Position numbers and translations under genes: made by a program. Shown in pieces: positions 17,568-27,838 of a stretch of 64,000 nucleotides of DNA. Where the stretch lies: positions 310,001 to 374,000 of the forward strand of contig NZ_JAALDK010000001.1 in assembly GCF_013366925.1 (NCBI RefSeq). The letters are read 5' to 3'. The notes beneath the pieces are model-generated. The model was given only the letters and a program-made list of their open reading frames with translations. It searched no databases and was not told where the DNA came from. Origin of the DNA: Paraburkholderia youngii (GTDB taxonomy: Bacteria; Pseudomonadota; Gammaproteobacteria; Burkholderiales; Burkholderiaceae). The first letter of the stretch is position 1; every line of letters begins with the position of its first letter.

Positions 17568-17617
17568 GTGGCGCGGGCGGATCAGTCAGCAGGTGAATGA
17601 GCAGGCAAATGAGCGAC

Positions 17618-18145
17618 TCAGTGATCGTGCGGATGCTTGTGGATCGGATCGACCCAGTAGACCGTTTCCGGCTGCTCGACAGCATCGATGTTCAGATTGA
17701 CGACGACCGCTTCGTTGTCGCTGCGTACGAGCACGCATTCGAGCGGCTCGTCGGTGCTCGCGTTGATCTCCTGATGCGGCACGTAGGGCGGCACGAAGAT
17801 GAAGTCGCCAGGACCGGCCTCGGCGGTGAACTCCAGATGCTCGCCCCAGCGCATGCGCGCCTGGCCGCGCACCACGTAGATCACGCTTTCGAGCGCGCCG
17901 TGATGATGCGCGCCGGTCTTCGCGTTCGGATGGATCGTCACGGTGCCGGCCCAGATCTTTTGCGCGCCGACGCGCGCCGCGTTGATCGCAGCCGCGCGGT
18001 TCATGCCCGGCGTTTGCGCGGTGTTGGTATCGAGCTGATCGCCGCGGATGACCTTCACGCCGTGCTCGCGCCAGTCGATCTGCCCGCCGGTTTCGGCGGT
18101 CTCGTGCTCGGCCCGGTAATGCGGATGTTCGTGATCCTGGCTCAT
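17618..18145 (-). CDS. Cupin-domain protein, His-rich
   Basis: A 175-residue single-cupin protein. Motif 1 supplies His80, His81, His82 and Glu86 (GAHHHGALESVIYVVRG) and motif 2 supplies His124 (PPYVPHQEIN), the usual 3-His/1-Glu metal site. The ends are His-rich: HEHPHYRAEHE near the start and HKHPHDH at the C terminus. GGAGGGG lies 5 bases before the ATG at 18145; a longer frame upstream lacks support. The gene is followed at 50 bp by a nickel/cobalt permease, so a Ni- or Co-using cupin, or a metal-binding accessory, is a reasonable guess. Cupins of this shape range from dioxygenases to isomerases, and no reaction can be assigned. Confidence 0.85.
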   Translation of the reverse strand: MSQDHEHPHYRAEHETAETGGQIDWREHGVKVIRGDQLDTNTAQTPGMNRAAAINAARVGAQKIWAGTVTIHPNAKTGAHHHGALESVIYVVRGQARMRWGEHLEFTAEAGPGDFIFVPPYVPHQEINASTDEPLECVLVRSDNEAVVVNLNIDAVEQPETVYWVDPIHKHPHDH

Positions 18146-18241
18146 CGTGTCCCCTCCTTGGCTTGCGTGCCGCGTACCTGTTCGACATTCTGGCACGTTC
18201 AAAAAACGGCTGCGTGGCGTGATGATGGCAAGGGCGCCACG

Positions 18242-18270
18242 AAAAAAAGCCCGCTCACAAGGAGCGGGCT
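18242..18270 (-). terminator. Intrinsic terminator after fusA
   Basis: On the minus strand AGCCCGCTC and GAGCGGGCT arms (9 bp, 5-nt loop) are followed by seven Ts, 35 bp after the fusA stop. Confidence 0.9.
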
Positions 18271-18304
18271 TCGACTCAAGACACTCGGCGGTGCCGCGTC
18301 AGCG

Positions 18305-20413
18305 TCATTGCTTCTTCGCGTTGATCACGGCCTCGGCGACGTTGCTCGGCGTTTCGGCGTAATGCTTGAACTCCATCGTATAAGTCGCGCGGCCCTGAGT
18401 GGCCGAGCGCAGCGACGTCGAGTAGCCGAACATCTCGGCGAGCGGCACCTCCGCACGCACCAGCTTGCCGCCGCCGCCCGCGATGTCTTCCATGCCTTGC
18501 ACCATGCCGCGCCGGCTCGACAGGTCGCCCATCACGTTGCCCATGAAGTCCTCGGGCGTTTCCACCTCGACGGCCATCATCGGTTCGAGCAGTATGGGCT
18601 TCGCCTTGCGCATCGCTTCCTTGAAGGCCATCGAGCCAGCCATGCGGAACGCGTTTTCGTTCGAGTCGACGTCGTGGTACGAACCGAAGGTCAGCGTGAC
18701 CTTCACGTCGACGACCGGATAGCCCGCCAGCACGCCGGCTTTCAGCGTCTCCTGGATGCCCTTGTCGACCGCCGGGATGAATTCGCGTGGGATCACGCCG
18801 CCCTTGATCGCGTCGACGAACTCGTAGCCTTTGCCCTGTTCGGAAGGTTCGAGCGCGATCACCGCGTGGCCGTACTGGCCGCGGCCGCCCGACTGCTTGA
18901 CGAACTTGCCTTCGACGTCCTCTACCTTGTTGCGCACCGTTTCGCGATAGGCGACCTGCGGCTTGCCGACAGTTGCTTCGACGCCGAACTCGCGCTTCAT
19001 CCGGTCGACCAGAATTTCCAGGTGCAGCTCGCCCATGCCGGAGATGATCGTCTGTCCGGATTCCTCATCGGTCTGCACGCGGAACGATGGATCTTCCTGC
19101 GCGAGACGATTCAGCGCGATGCCCATCTTCTCCTGATCGGCCTTGGTCTTCGGCTCGACGGCCTGCGAGATCACCGGGTCCGGGAAGATCATCCTTTCGA
19201 GGATGATCACATGATTAGGATCGCACAGCGTGTCGCCGGTAGTCGCTTCCTTCAGGCCGACGGCCGCGGCGATGTCGCCCGCGTAGACCTCCTTGATTTC
19301 CTTGCGCTCGTTCGCATGCATCTGCAGGATGCGGCCGAGGCGCTCCTTCTTTTCCTTGGCCGCGTTGTAGACCGTGTCGCCCGAATTGACGACGCCCGAG
19401 TACACGCGGAAGAAGATCAACTGGCCGACGAACGGGTCGGTCATGATCTTGAAGGCGAGCGCCGAGAACGGATCGTCGTCGTTCGGATGACGCTCGATCT
19501 CCTTGTCGTGCTCGTCGTGACCGGTGATCGCGGGCACGTCGACCGGCGACGGCAGATAGTCGATCACCGCGTCGAGCATCGCCTGCACGCCCTTGTTCTT
19601 GAACGCGCTGCCGCACAGCATCGGCACGATCTCGTTGGCGATCGTGCGCGCGCGAATGCCCTGCTTGATTTCTTCTTCGCTGAGGTGATGCTCGCCGCCC
19701 AGGTACTTTTCGAGCAGCGTCTCGTTCGCCTCGGCCGCGGCCTCGACCATCTTGTCGTGCCATTCCTTCGCCGTTGCGGCGAGTTCAGCCGGAATGTCGC
19801 GATACTCGAACTTGATGCCCTGGCTCGCGTCGTCCCAGTAGATCGCCTTCATCTTGACGAGGTCGACCACGCCCTGGAAGTGCTCTTCCGCGCCGATTGG
19901 AATCTGGATCGGCACGGCGACGCCCTTCAGGCGTTCGCCGATCTGCCGCTGCACGCGGAAGAAGTCCGCGCCGACGCGGTCCATCTTGTTGACGAACGCG
20001 ATGCGCGGCACCTTGTACTTGTTTGCCTGGCGCCACACGGTTTCCGATTGCGGCTGCACGCCGCCGACCGAGTCGTACACCATGCACGCGCCGTCGAGCA
20101 CGCGCATCGAGCGCTCGACTTCGATCGTGAAGTCGACGTGCCCGGGGGTGTCGATGATGTTGATCCGATGCTCGGGGTAGTTGCCGGCCATGCCTTTCCA
20201 GAACGCGGTCGTGGCCGCCGACGTGATCGTGATGCCGCGCTCCTGCTCCTGTTCCATCCAGTCCATCGTCGCCGCACCGTCGTGAACCTCGCCGATCTTG
20301 TGGGTCACGCCGGTGTAGAACAGGATCCGTTCGGTGGTGGTGGTTTTGCCGGCATCGATGTGAGCGCTGATGCCGATATTCCGGTAGCGCTCGATTGGAG
20401 TCTTGCGGGGCAC
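18305..20413 (-). CDS. fusA: Elongation factor G, stand-alone copy
   Basis: Translation elongation factor G, the GTPase that moves tRNAs and mRNA on the ribosome and acts with RRF in recycling. The 702 residues carry G1 AHIDAGKTT (17-25), switch II DTPGHVD (about 91-97), NKMD (about 145-148), and domains II-V with the RGQYGHAV and GGVIPREFI stretches of domain IV. AAGGAGATTCAC before the ATG is a near-ideal Shine-Dalgarno sequence. It is not flanked by rpsL, rpsG or tuf, so it is not the str-operon copy; many Burkholderia carry a second EF-G gene. It is transcribed alone between two terminators. All visible GTPase motifs are intact, so it should be functional. Confidence 0.95.
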   Translation of the reverse strand: MPRKTPIERYRNIGISAHIDAGKTTTTERILFYTGVTHKIGEVHDGAATMDWMEQEQERGITITSAATTAFWKGMAGNYPEHRINIIDTPGHVDFTIEVERSMRVLDGACMVYDSVGGVQPQSETVWRQANKYKVPRIAFVNKMDRVGADFFRVQRQIGERLKGVAVPIQIPIGAEEHFQGVVDLVKMKAIYWDDASQGIKFEYRDIPAELAATAKEWHDKMVEAAAEANETLLEKYLGGEHHLSEEEIKQGIRARTIANEIVPMLCGSAFKNKGVQAMLDAVIDYLPSPVDVPAITGHDEHDKEIERHPNDDDPFSALAFKIMTDPFVGQLIFFRVYSGVVNSGDTVYNAAKEKKERLGRILQMHANERKEIKEVYAGDIAAAVGLKEATTGDTLCDPNHVIILERMIFPDPVISQAVEPKTKADQEKMGIALNRLAQEDPSFRVQTDEESGQTIISGMGELHLEILVDRMKREFGVEATVGKPQVAYRETVRNKVEDVEGKFVKQSGGRGQYGHAVIALEPSEQGKGYEFVDAIKGGVIPREFIPAVDKGIQETLKAGVLAGYPVVDVKVTLTFGSYHDVDSNENAFRMAGSMAFKEAMRKAKPILLEPMMAVEVETPEDFMGNVMGDLSSRRGMVQGMEDIAGGGGKLVRAEVPLAEMFGYSTSLRSATQGRATYTMEFKHYAETPSNVAEAVINAKKQ

Positions 20414-20747
20414 GTGAATCTCCTTGTAATGGCGCGCCTGAAACGCATGCCGGGCGACCGCGTAAGCCGCCCGGGGAGTCTGGGTGGTGCTTTATGTGGC
20501 GTTACCAAATCGAGATTACAAGGATAGCGCTTCGATGGGTCTTTTGCATGAATCCTGCCAGCCGGCGCGAAGGCTGGCCGCGCGGGGCTGTGCGGGCGGA
20601 AAAAAAACCGGGGCCTCGGGTTGAGGCGCCGGGTTTTTGCGGGAAAGCAGGGCGGGACGGCCGGGCTGGCCAGTGGCAGTTTACGGAGACGCTCGGGTGG
20701 CCATCTGCGGGGCGCCGCGCAGGGGCGCAGCCCGGCTGTGAGGTGCT
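20414..20747. other. Intergenic region, 334 bp
   Basis: This contains the promoter region of the stand-alone fusA and, at 20601-20633, the terminator of the DUF192 gene. Nothing else is supported. Confidence 0.6.
20601..20633 (-). terminator. Intrinsic terminator after the DUF192 gene
   Basis: Arms CCGGGGCCTC (20608-20617) and GAGGCGCCGG (20623-20632), one mismatch, are followed on the minus strand by a run of Ts. It could also act partly on the plus strand because GGGTTTTT follows. Confidence 0.75.
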
Positions 20748-21263
20748 CTACTGCGTGATACCCGGCACCGGCGGCAAGCCCTGGATCTGCATGCCCGGCT
20801 TGATGCCCTTCGCCGTGAACCAGCCCTTGGGCATTTCCAGCGCGAACACGCCGTTGTGCGTCGGGCAGTGGTTGTTGGTGGTCTCGGCCTGCATCTCGTC
20901 GATGTCGGTGATCGTGCCGTCGGCGCGTATGAACGCGATCGACAGCGGAATCAGCGTGTTCTTCATCCAGAAGCAGTGGCCCGCGTTCTCGTTGAACACG
21001 AACAGCATGCCTTCGTTCGGCCCGAGCTTCGTGCGATACATCAAGCCCTGTTCGCGATCCGCGTCATTGGCGGCGACGGCCGCGTCGATCACGAACATAC
21101 CAGCGGTCAGCTTGACCCGCGGAAACTCGCCCGGCTGCTTGGCGCCCGGCGGCATCTGCTGCGCCAGGGCGGGAGCCGTGGTAGCGGCGAACGACAGCGC
21201 CGCGAGCGGCAGTGCAACGGCAACGGCGAAACGCGCCACCGACGAGCGGATGGAAAATCGCAC
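20748..21263 (-). CDS. DUF192-family exported protein
   Basis: A 171-residue exported protein of the DUF192 family (function unknown, small beta barrel). The GTG at 21263 is the best start: AAGGAG lies 7 bases upstream and translation then begins directly with a clean signal peptide (MRFSIRSSVARFAVAVALPL, then ending TAPALAQ). Starting at upstream ATGs would bury that signal. The mature domain has the family's conserved core, REQGLMYRTKLGPNEGMLFVF, visible as QGLMYRTKLGPNEGMLFVF, then CFWMKNTLIPLSIAFI and the final LEMPKGWFTAKGIKPGM. It is monocistronic between two terminators. Genes of this family sit in varied contexts, so the neighbours do not suggest a role. Confidence 0.88.
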   Translation of the reverse strand: MRFSIRSSVARFAVAVALPLAALSFAATTAPALAQQMPPGAKQPGEFPRVKLTAGMFVIDAAVAANDADREQGLMYRTKLGPNEGMLFVFNENAGHCFWMKNTLIPLSIAFIRADGTITDIDEMQAETTNNHCPTHNGVFALEMPKGWFTAKGIKPGMQIQGLPPVPGITQ

Positions 21264-21315
21264 GACAAGACTCCTTGCTGAAATCGACCCGCGCATGTTA
21301 CGCGAGCGTGTCAAA

Positions 21316-21351
21316 AACAAAAAGGCAGATCGCCTTGCGGTGATCTGCCTT
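21316..21351 (-). terminator. Intrinsic terminator after the 63-residue exported protein gene
   Basis: Arms AAGGCAGATC and GATCTGCCTT (21322-21351) pair perfectly, with further pairing in the loop. On the minus strand TTTTTGTTTTTG follows. It ends the short gene at 21408-21599. Confidence 0.9.
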
Positions 21352-21407
21352 ACAACGCCGTAAGAACGGCAATGAAGCTAGTTCTTTACTGCGTTTTTAC
21401 AAGCAAC

Positions 21408-21599
21408 TTACTCCGAAGCTGCCGAAGCTGCAGCAGCTGCTGCTGCCTTCTTGTGCGACTTCTTGTGAGCGTGCTTGGTGGTCTTCTTTGCCGACGAGGC
21501 TGCTGCCGGAGCTGCCGAAGCTGCTTCCGGTGCCGATGCTTGTGCGAATGCTGCCGTTGCGAAGAGGCCAGCGACCAGAGCGGCGATCAGTTTGTTCAT
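21408..21599 (-). CDS. Small exported Ala/Lys-rich protein
   Basis: A 63-residue protein with a clear signal peptide (MNKLIAALVAGLFATAAFAQ). The mature part of about 43 residues is almost only Ala, Ser, Lys, His and Pro: an Ala-rich start, a basic KKTTKHAHKKSHKKA core, and an Ala-rich tail. GAGGAT sits 8 bases before the ATG and a strong terminator follows, so it is a real single-gene unit. No known family is recognised. Similar small Lys/Ala-rich exported proteins are common and unnamed in Burkholderia. The composition suggests a disordered polycation that could bind the cell wall, nucleic acid or polyanions; this is inference only. Confidence 0.8.
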   Translation of the reverse strand: MNKLIAALVAGLFATAAFAQASAPEAASAAPAAASSAKKTTKHAHKKSHKKAAAAAAASAASE

Positions 21600-22040
21600 T
21601 TTGTGAATCCTCAGCTTGAGTTAATTAACCAAATGACCCGGCAAATGTAGAGTCATGTCGGTAAACGTGCCATCCACCTTTCGGTTGACAGCCGCATCGA
21701 ACAAAATTTTTCGACGCGTCTGCTAGCGTTCGGACTTTCGTACTCGCCGCGCAAAAACGGCTTATGCAAAGGTCTTTAAGGCTGAATGCCGGATAGCTTC
21801 GGCGGCATCTGCGTCGAATAACGCGTGGACTTGTACGGCGGTTGACGTGAATTGCGCGGAAATTTTTGTCGTCATCACACGCGATCGAACTGCATCACGC
21901 AGGCTCGCGCGAGCTCATTTGTTTCACGCATTTCGGGCTTGCGTTTCACGCATTGTTTTGTGTGCTGCTACAACGAGTTAGCGTTGATTGTCACGGCCGT
22001 GAAACGTGTTTCCAGTGATCACGTGCAGCCTGATTCGCGT
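21600..22040. other. Intergenic region, 441 bp
   Basis: This is upstream of the small exported protein gene and downstream of rluE. It holds two direct copies of GTTTCACGCATT (21921-21932 and 21943-21954, 22 bp apart) and the 12-bp palindrome TCACGGCCGTGA (21991-22002). It is less GC-rich than its neighbours. No coding frame or RNA structure is convincing. Confidence 0.5.
21921..21954 (+). repeat. Direct repeat GTTTCACGCATT, two copies
   Basis: Two exact 12-base copies start 22 bp apart (two helical turns) in the long gap between rluE and the small exported protein gene. They could be a regulator site; no partner is identified. Confidence 0.5.
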
Positions 22041-22610
22041 TCAGGCGACGCCATCCCACGGCGCGTTCGCTCGCAACTCGACGCTCTCACCCGGTTGTAG
22101 TCCGAGTGAAAAAATGTCAAGCGCACCGATGCCGACGCGCACGAGACGCAGCGTCGGAAAACCGACCGCGGCCGTCATGCGACGCACCTGACGGTTCTTG
22201 CCTTCTGTGATCGACAGTTCGATCCACGTGGTCGGGATCGCAGCGCGATAGCGGATCGGCGGCGTGCGCGTCCATAGCGAGCCAGACGGTTCGACATAGC
22301 TCGCCTGACATGGGCGTGTCACGTAGTCACCGAGATCGACGCCGCGTGCGAGCTGTTTCAACGCGGCGTCGTCGACCGCGCCTTCGACTTGCGCCCAATA
22401 GCGTTTGACGAGCTTGTGACGCGGCTCCGCGATGCGCGCCTGCAGCGCGCCGTCGTCGGTGAGCAGCAGCAGGCCTTCGCTATCCGAGTCGAGGCGGCCG
22501 GCCGGATAGACACCGGGTACCTTGACCCAGTCTGCAAGCGACGCGCGCGTCTCATGTGGCGAAAATTGACAGATGGTGCCGAACGGCTTGTTGAGGGCGA
22601 GAAGGCGCAT
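22041..22610 (-). CDS. rluE: 23S rRNA pseudouridine synthase, RluE-like
   Basis: Pseudouridine synthase of the RsuA/RluB/E/F family, modifying one uridine of 23S rRNA (U2457 in E. coli for RluE). The 189 residues lack an S4 domain, as in RluE. The catalytic motif is GRLDSDSEGLLLLT with Asp41 as the nucleophile. LALNKPFGTICQF opens the domain and SITEGKNRQVRRMTAAVGFPTLRLVRVGIG, seen here as EGKNRQVRRM and LRLVRVGIG, closes it. It is divergent from icd. RluE and RluF differ mainly in the presence of the S4 domain, so RluE is the better name. Confidence 0.9.
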   Translation of the reverse strand: MRLLALNKPFGTICQFSPHETRASLADWVKVPGVYPAGRLDSDSEGLLLLTDDGALQARIAEPRHKLVKRYWAQVEGAVDDAALKQLARGVDLGDYVTRPCQASYVEPSGSLWTRTPPIRYRAAIPTTWIELSITEGKNRQVRRMTAAVGFPTLRLVRVGIGALDIFSLGLQPGESVELRANAPWDGVA

Positions 22611-22871
22611 AGGAGAGCGAGACGGCAGAGCGGTACGGCGCGATGATAATGCATAAATCGGCAGGCAGATTCTTGTATCTTATAGAGGAGCGTGGCGCGG
22701 TCGAGGGGTCGTCGATGTTGGAAAGCACGGAGCCCGCGGCGGCCGCGTCGTGCCTGGGGCGTGGGCTAGAATAGCGGCCAGGCCGCTCGCGGCGGTTCGG
22801 CATTGCGTGGCGAGCGTATCTCTTTCGCAGTCTCCCATCAGCTTTTGCACGGCTTTCACTGGAGTCCGATC

Positions 22872-24128
<1,257 letters not shown>

Positions 24129-24162
24129 TTGATGCGCCGGGATTATCCAGTTTGCATAAAAA

Positions 24163-24196
24163 CCCCGGCGCCAGCAAACGGCCGGGGTATTTTTAT
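24163..24196 (+). terminator. Intrinsic terminator after icd
   Basis: CCCCGGC (24163-24169) pairs with GCCGGGG (24181-24187), followed by TATTTTTAT, 35 bp after the icd stop. Confidence 0.88.
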
Positions 24197-24254
24197 ACCC
24201 TGGATTTTCGCGCGATTTTCCGGCGGGAAAATCCGCTGCAACAGAAAGCCACCG

Positions 24255-24285
24255 CAAAAAAGAAACCCGGCAAGAAGCCGGGTTT
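24255..24285 (-). terminator. Intrinsic terminator after the cold-shock gene
   Basis: On the minus strand GAAACCCGGC and GCCGGGTTTC (10-bp stem, 5-nt loop) are followed by TTTTTTG. The gene ends 37 bp upstream. Confidence 0.9.
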
Positions 24286-24321
24286 CAAAAAGGACGGGTA
24301 ACGAACCGCCGCAGAGCCGCC

Positions 24322-24528
24322 TCAGGCAGGAGTCTGAATGTTCGATGCCTGTTTGCCTTTCGGGCCTTGCACGACCTCGAAGGTGACCTTCTGACCTTCC
24401 TTCAGGGTTTTGAACCCATTCATCTGGATGGCCGAGAAGTGTGCAAACAGATCCTCACCGCCCTCATCAGGCGTGATGAATCCGAAACCTTTGGCGTCGT
24501 TAAACCATTTGACCGTACCAGTTGCCAT
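24322..24528 (-). CDS. cspD: Cold-shock domain protein
   Basis: A 68-residue single-stranded nucleic-acid binding protein consisting of one cold-shock domain. RNP1 is visible as KGFGFI and RNP2 as DLFAHF. The ATG at 24528 ([17 protein letters not shown]) has GGGGAAG 6 bases upstream; a TTG two codons earlier is not needed. The order csp-clpS-clpA resembles the cspD-clpSA region of E. coli, which is the basis for the name, although paralogues within a genome are hard to tell apart by sequence. It is transcribed away from clpS and has its own terminator. It would act as an RNA chaperone in cold or stationary phase. Confidence 0.93.
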   Translation of the reverse strand: MATGTVKWFNDAKGFGFITPDEGGEDLFAHFSAIQMNGFKTLKEGQKVTFEVVQGPKGKQASNIQTPA

Positions 24529-25085
24529 TTCCAACTTCCCCTGTAACTCATGTCACTACCACGAGCCCTCGAAAAGCCACGACTGCGCGAGGCAGTCGTC
24601 CCCTCCTCACAAGCTCACCATCGGCATTTTTTCGAAATTATGGCTTAGTGAAAAAAGTGCCAGCTTGATTGTTGGGGCTCTTTATTCGAGTGTCAAGAAA
24701 ATTTTGAGACGTCGTTGTCGCGTTGCAAACAGGCCGCTTTCCAGGGTTTTTACCGCTTCCGTATGTGCGGTGGCGCAAGCGGCGTGGCTTGAAAAGTCGC
24801 ATAATCGACTCACATGCTGACTGTGCCCGCGGCGCCGACGCCCAGCGCTGCGAGCGCTCGCAGCCAGTACCGGCAGGTTGTGCGATACTCGATCCGACCG
24901 CGGTGCAGCACGCACCGTGCATGACAGGATGGGGGCCGGCACCGCAATCGGCCCGTCGATAACGCGAGAGGCCGCGCCGATCATGACAGCGTCGTGACAG
25001 CCGGGCGGCAGCGAACGGGCTCATCGGCCGGGCGGCCGGGTTTTGACAGGATTGCGGGCCTGTCCTAGTTGTTTAGAATGGGTGT
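24529..25085. other. Intergenic region, 557 bp
   Basis: This divergent region between the cold-shock gene and clpS must hold both promoters and probably a long 5' leader for the cold-shock gene, as in cspA-type genes. A sigma70-like TTGACA lies near the clpS end. No small gene or RNA is convincing here. Confidence 0.5.
25043..25079 (+). promoter_or_regulatory. Candidate sigma70 promoter of clpSA
   Basis: TTGACA (25043-25048) is followed after 17 bp by TAGTTG; alternatively TTGCGG (25052-25057) is followed after 16 bp by TAGAAT (25074-25079). Either would start transcription within about 10 bases of the clpS ATG, giving a very short leader or none. Confidence 0.45.
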
Positions 25086-25400
25086 ATGGCGATTATCCCG
25101 GACAAGCAGGACGGCACCGTACTGGAACGGCAGGAGCAGAAACTCAAGCCGCCGTCCATGTACAAGGTGGTGCTGCTGAATGACGACTTCACGCCGATGG
25201 AATTTGTCGTGATGATCGTGCAGGAATATTTCAATAAGGATCGTGAAACCGCAACGCAGGTCATGTTGAAGGTGCATCGCGAGGGCAGGGGAGTTTGTGG
25301 GGTCTATACGCGGGACATCGCGTCGACCAAAGTCGAGCAAGTCGTTACCCACGCACGGCAGGCCGGGCATCCGCTGCAGTGTGTGATGGAGGAAGCATGA
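25086..25400 (+). CDS. clpS: ClpS adaptor of ClpAP protease
   Basis: Adaptor that binds N-degron substrates and delivers them to ClpA. The 104 residues show the N-terminal tail, then the conserved core [20 protein letters not shown], whose Asn-Asp-Asp and following Met line the pocket for the N-end residue, and [17 protein letters not shown]. There is no good Shine-Dalgarno sequence before the ATG and the best promoter elements lie just upstream, so leaderless or short-leader translation is possible. The stop overlaps the clpA start as ATGA, so the two are translationally coupled, as in most proteobacteria. Confidence 0.96.
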   Translation: MAIIPDKQDGTVLERQEQKLKPPSMYKVVLLNDDFTPMEFVVMIVQEYFNKDRETATQVMLKVHREGRGVCGVYTRDIASTKVEQVVTHARQAGHPLQCVMEEA

Positions 25401-27694
25401 TTGCCCAGGAACTGGAAGTCAGCCTGCATATGGCGTTCATGGAAGCGCGCCAGGCACGGCACGAGTTCATAACGGTCGAACATCTTTTGCTCGCGCTGTT
25501 GGATAACCCGACGGCGGCAGAGGTACTGCGCGCATGCGCGGCCAATATCGAGGATCTGCGTCAGAACCTGCGCAACTTCATTCATGACAACACGCCGACC
25601 GTGCCGGGCACGGACGACGTCGACACGCAGCCCACGCTCGGTTTCCAGCGTGTGATCCAGCGCGCGATCATGCATGTGCAGTCCACCTCGAACGGCAAGA
25701 AGGAAGTGACCGGCGCGAACGTGCTGGTCGCGATCTTCGGCGAGAAGGATTCGCACGCGGTGTACTACCTGCAGCAGCAGGGCGTCACGCGTCTGGACGT
25801 GGTCAATTTCATCTCGCACGGCATCGCCAAGACGAGCAGTTCGGACGCCGCGAAAGCGAGCGACGCGAATGCCGAGTCCGACGAAGCCGCCGCGCAGAAG
25901 GAAACGCCGCTCGCCCAGTTCACGCAGAACCTGAACCAGATGGCGAAGGACGGCCGCATCGATCCGCTGATCGGGCGCGAGTCGGAAGTCGAGCGCGTGG
26001 TGCAGGTGCTGTGCCGCCGGCGCAAGAACAATCCGCTGCTGGTCGGCGAAGCCGGTGTCGGCAAGACCGCGATCGCCGAAGGGCTCGCATGGCGCATCAC
26101 GCGCGGCGAAGTGCCGGATATCCTCGCGGATGCCCAGGTGTATTCGCTCGACATGGGCGCGTTGCTCGCTGGCACCAAGTACCGCGGCGACTTCGAGCAG
26201 CGTCTGAAGACGGTGCTGAAGGAACTGAAGGAGCGTCCGCACGCCATTCTGTTCATCGACGAAATCCATACGCTGATCGGCGCGGGCGCCGCGTCCGGCG
26301 GCACGCTGGATGCGTCGAACCTGCTGAAGCCGGCGCTCTCGTCGGGCACGCTGAAGTGCATCGGCGCGACCACCTTCACCGAATATCGCGGCATCTTCGA
26401 AAAGGACGCGGCGCTGTCGCGTCGTTTCCAGAAGGTCGATGTGACCGAGCCGACCGTCGAGCAGACGGTGGCGATCCTGCGCGGGCTGAAGTCGCGTTTC
26501 GAGGAGCACCACGGCGTCAAGTATTCGTCGGGTGCGCTGTCGGCGGCGGCTGAGCTGTCGGCGCGCTTCATCACCGATCGTCATTTGCCGGACAAGGCGA
26601 TCGACGTGATCGACGAAGCGGGCGCGGCGCAGCGCATTCTGCCGAAGTCGAAGCAGAAGAAGACCATCGGCAAGAACGAGATCGAGGAAATCATCTCCAA
26701 GATCGCGCGCGTGCCGGCGCAAAGCGTGTCGCAAGACGATCGCAGCAAGCTGCAGACGCTCGACCGCGACCTGAAGAGCGTCGTGTTCGGCCAGGACCCG
26801 GCCATCGACGCGCTGTCGGCGGCGATCAAGATGGCGCGAGCGGGCCTCGGCAAGCTCGACAAGCCGATCGGCGCGTTCCTGTTCTCCGGTCCGACCGGTG
26901 TCGGCAAGACCGAGGTCGCGAAGCAGCTCGCGTTCACGCTCGGCATCGAGCTGATCCGCTTCGACATGTCGGAGTACATGGAGCGTCACGCGGTGAGCCG
27001 GCTGATCGGCGCGCCGCCGGGCTACGTCGGTTTCGACCAGGGTGGCCTGCTGACCGAGGCGATCACGAAGAAGCCGCACTGCGTGCTGCTGCTCGACGAA
27101 ATCGAGAAGGCACATCCGGACATCTTCAACGTGCTGCTGCAGGTGATGGACCACGGCACGCTGACGGACAACAACGGCCGCAAGGCGGACTTCCGCAACG
27201 TCATCATCATCATGACGACGAACGCGGGCGCCGAGGCGATGGGCAAGGCAGTGATCGGCTTCACGAATCGCCGCGAGGCGGGCGACGAGATGGTCGACAT
27301 CAAGCGCATGTTCACGCCGGAGTTCCGCAACCGTCTGGACGCGACGATCAGCTTCCGTGCGCTCGATGAGGAAATCATCATGCGCGTGGTCGACAAGTTC
27401 CTGATGCAGCTGGAAGATCAGTTGCACGAGAAGAAGGTCGATGCGCTGTTCACCGATGCGCTGCGCAAGCATCTGGCGAAGCACGGTTTCGATCCGTTGA
27501 TGGGCGCGCGGCCAATGCAGCGCCTGATCCAGGACACGATCCGTCGCGCGCTCGCCGACGAGCTGCTGTTCGGCAAGCTGATGAACGGCGGCCGCGTGAC
27601 GGTCGACGTCGATGCGGACGACAAGGTGCAGTTGACCTTCGACGAGCATCCGGCGCCGCGTAATCCGAATCCGGAGGCGGTGGAAGTCGAGTGA
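25397..27694 (+). CDS. clpA: ATP-dependent Clp protease ATP-binding subunit ClpA
   Basis: AAA+ unfoldase that feeds proteins into ClpP. The 765 residues show the N-domain (1-145), a Ser/Ala/Glu-rich linker, D1 with Walker A GEAGVGKT (217-224), D2 with Walker A GPTGVGKT (498-505) and the Walker B region [15 protein letters not shown], sensor 2 region GARPMQR. The ATG at 25397 lies inside the clpS stop (ATGA); GGAGG is 6-7 bases upstream inside clpS. E. coli ClpA has 758 residues. A strong terminator closes the clpSA operon. ClpP is not in the window. Confidence 0.97.
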   Translation: MIAQELEVSLHMAFMEARQARHEFITVEHLLLALLDNPTAAEVLRACAANIEDLRQNLRNFIHDNTPTVPGTDDVDTQPTLGFQRVIQRAIMHVQSTSNGKKEVTGANVLVAIFGEKDSHAVYYLQQQGVTRLDVVNFISHGIAKTSSSDAAKASDANAESDEAAAQKETPLAQFTQNLNQMAKDGRIDPLIGRESEVERVVQVLCRRRKNNPLLVGEAGVGKTAIAEGLAWRITRGEVPDILADAQVYSLDMGALLAGTKYRGDFEQRLKTVLKELKERPHAILFIDEIHTLIGAGAASGGTLDASNLLKPALSSGTLKCIGATTFTEYRGIFEKDAALSRRFQKVDVTEPTVEQTVAILRGLKSRFEEHHGVKYSSGALSAAAELSARFITDRHLPDKAIDVIDEAGAAQRILPKSKQKKTIGKNEIEEIISKIARVPAQSVSQDDRSKLQTLDRDLKSVVFGQDPAIDALSAAIKMARAGLGKLDKPIGAFLFSGPTGVGKTEVAKQLAFTLGIELIRFDMSEYMERHAVSRLIGAPPGYVGFDQGGLLTEAITKKPHCVLLLDEIEKAHPDIFNVLLQVMDHGTLTDNNGRKADFRNVIIIMTTNAGAEAMGKAVIGFTNRREAGDEMVDIKRMFTPEFRNRLDATISFRALDEEIIMRVVDKFLMQLEDQLHEKKVDALFTDALRKHLAKHGFDPLMGARPMQRLIQDTIRRALADELLFGKLMNGGRVTVDVDADDKVQLTFDEHPAPRNPNPEAVEVE

Positions 27695-27742
27695 TATCAG
27701 TCAGGCCGGCGTTGACTTAAGCTGGCCAGACGCCAAAAACAG

Positions 27743-27775
27743 AACGGCGCGGGTTTTATCCCGCGCCGTTTTTTT
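27743..27775 (+). terminator. Intrinsic terminator after clpA
   Basis: AACGGCGCGGG (27743-27753) pairs with CCCGCGCCGTT (27760-27770), loop TTTTAT, followed by TTTTT. Confidence 0.92.
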
Positions 27776-27838
27776 ATGCTCTGATCTTCTGGTCGCGGCG
27801 CGCGCTTAACGCCGCAGCCGCCGCGTCGCAGCAATCGA

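Noticed and set aside
17568..18242. Cobalamin riboswitch for the nickel/cobalt permease
   Set aside because: No B12-box-like GCCACTG sequence or suitable leader was found upstream of the cupin-permease unit.
17597..20527. A 976-codon plus-strand open frame opposite the cupin and fusA genes
   Set aside because: It mirrors intact, conserved minus-strand genes, has Arg/His/Asp-rich composition typical of antisense reading in high-GC DNA, and no family motif.
20395..21363. A 322-codon plus-strand frame across the fusA-DUF192 gap
   Set aside because: It covers two terminators and the antisense of a DUF192 gene with a good start and signal peptide.
25304..27649. A 781-codon minus-strand frame opposite clpA
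   Set aside because: It is antisense to a clearly functional ClpA with both Walker motifs.
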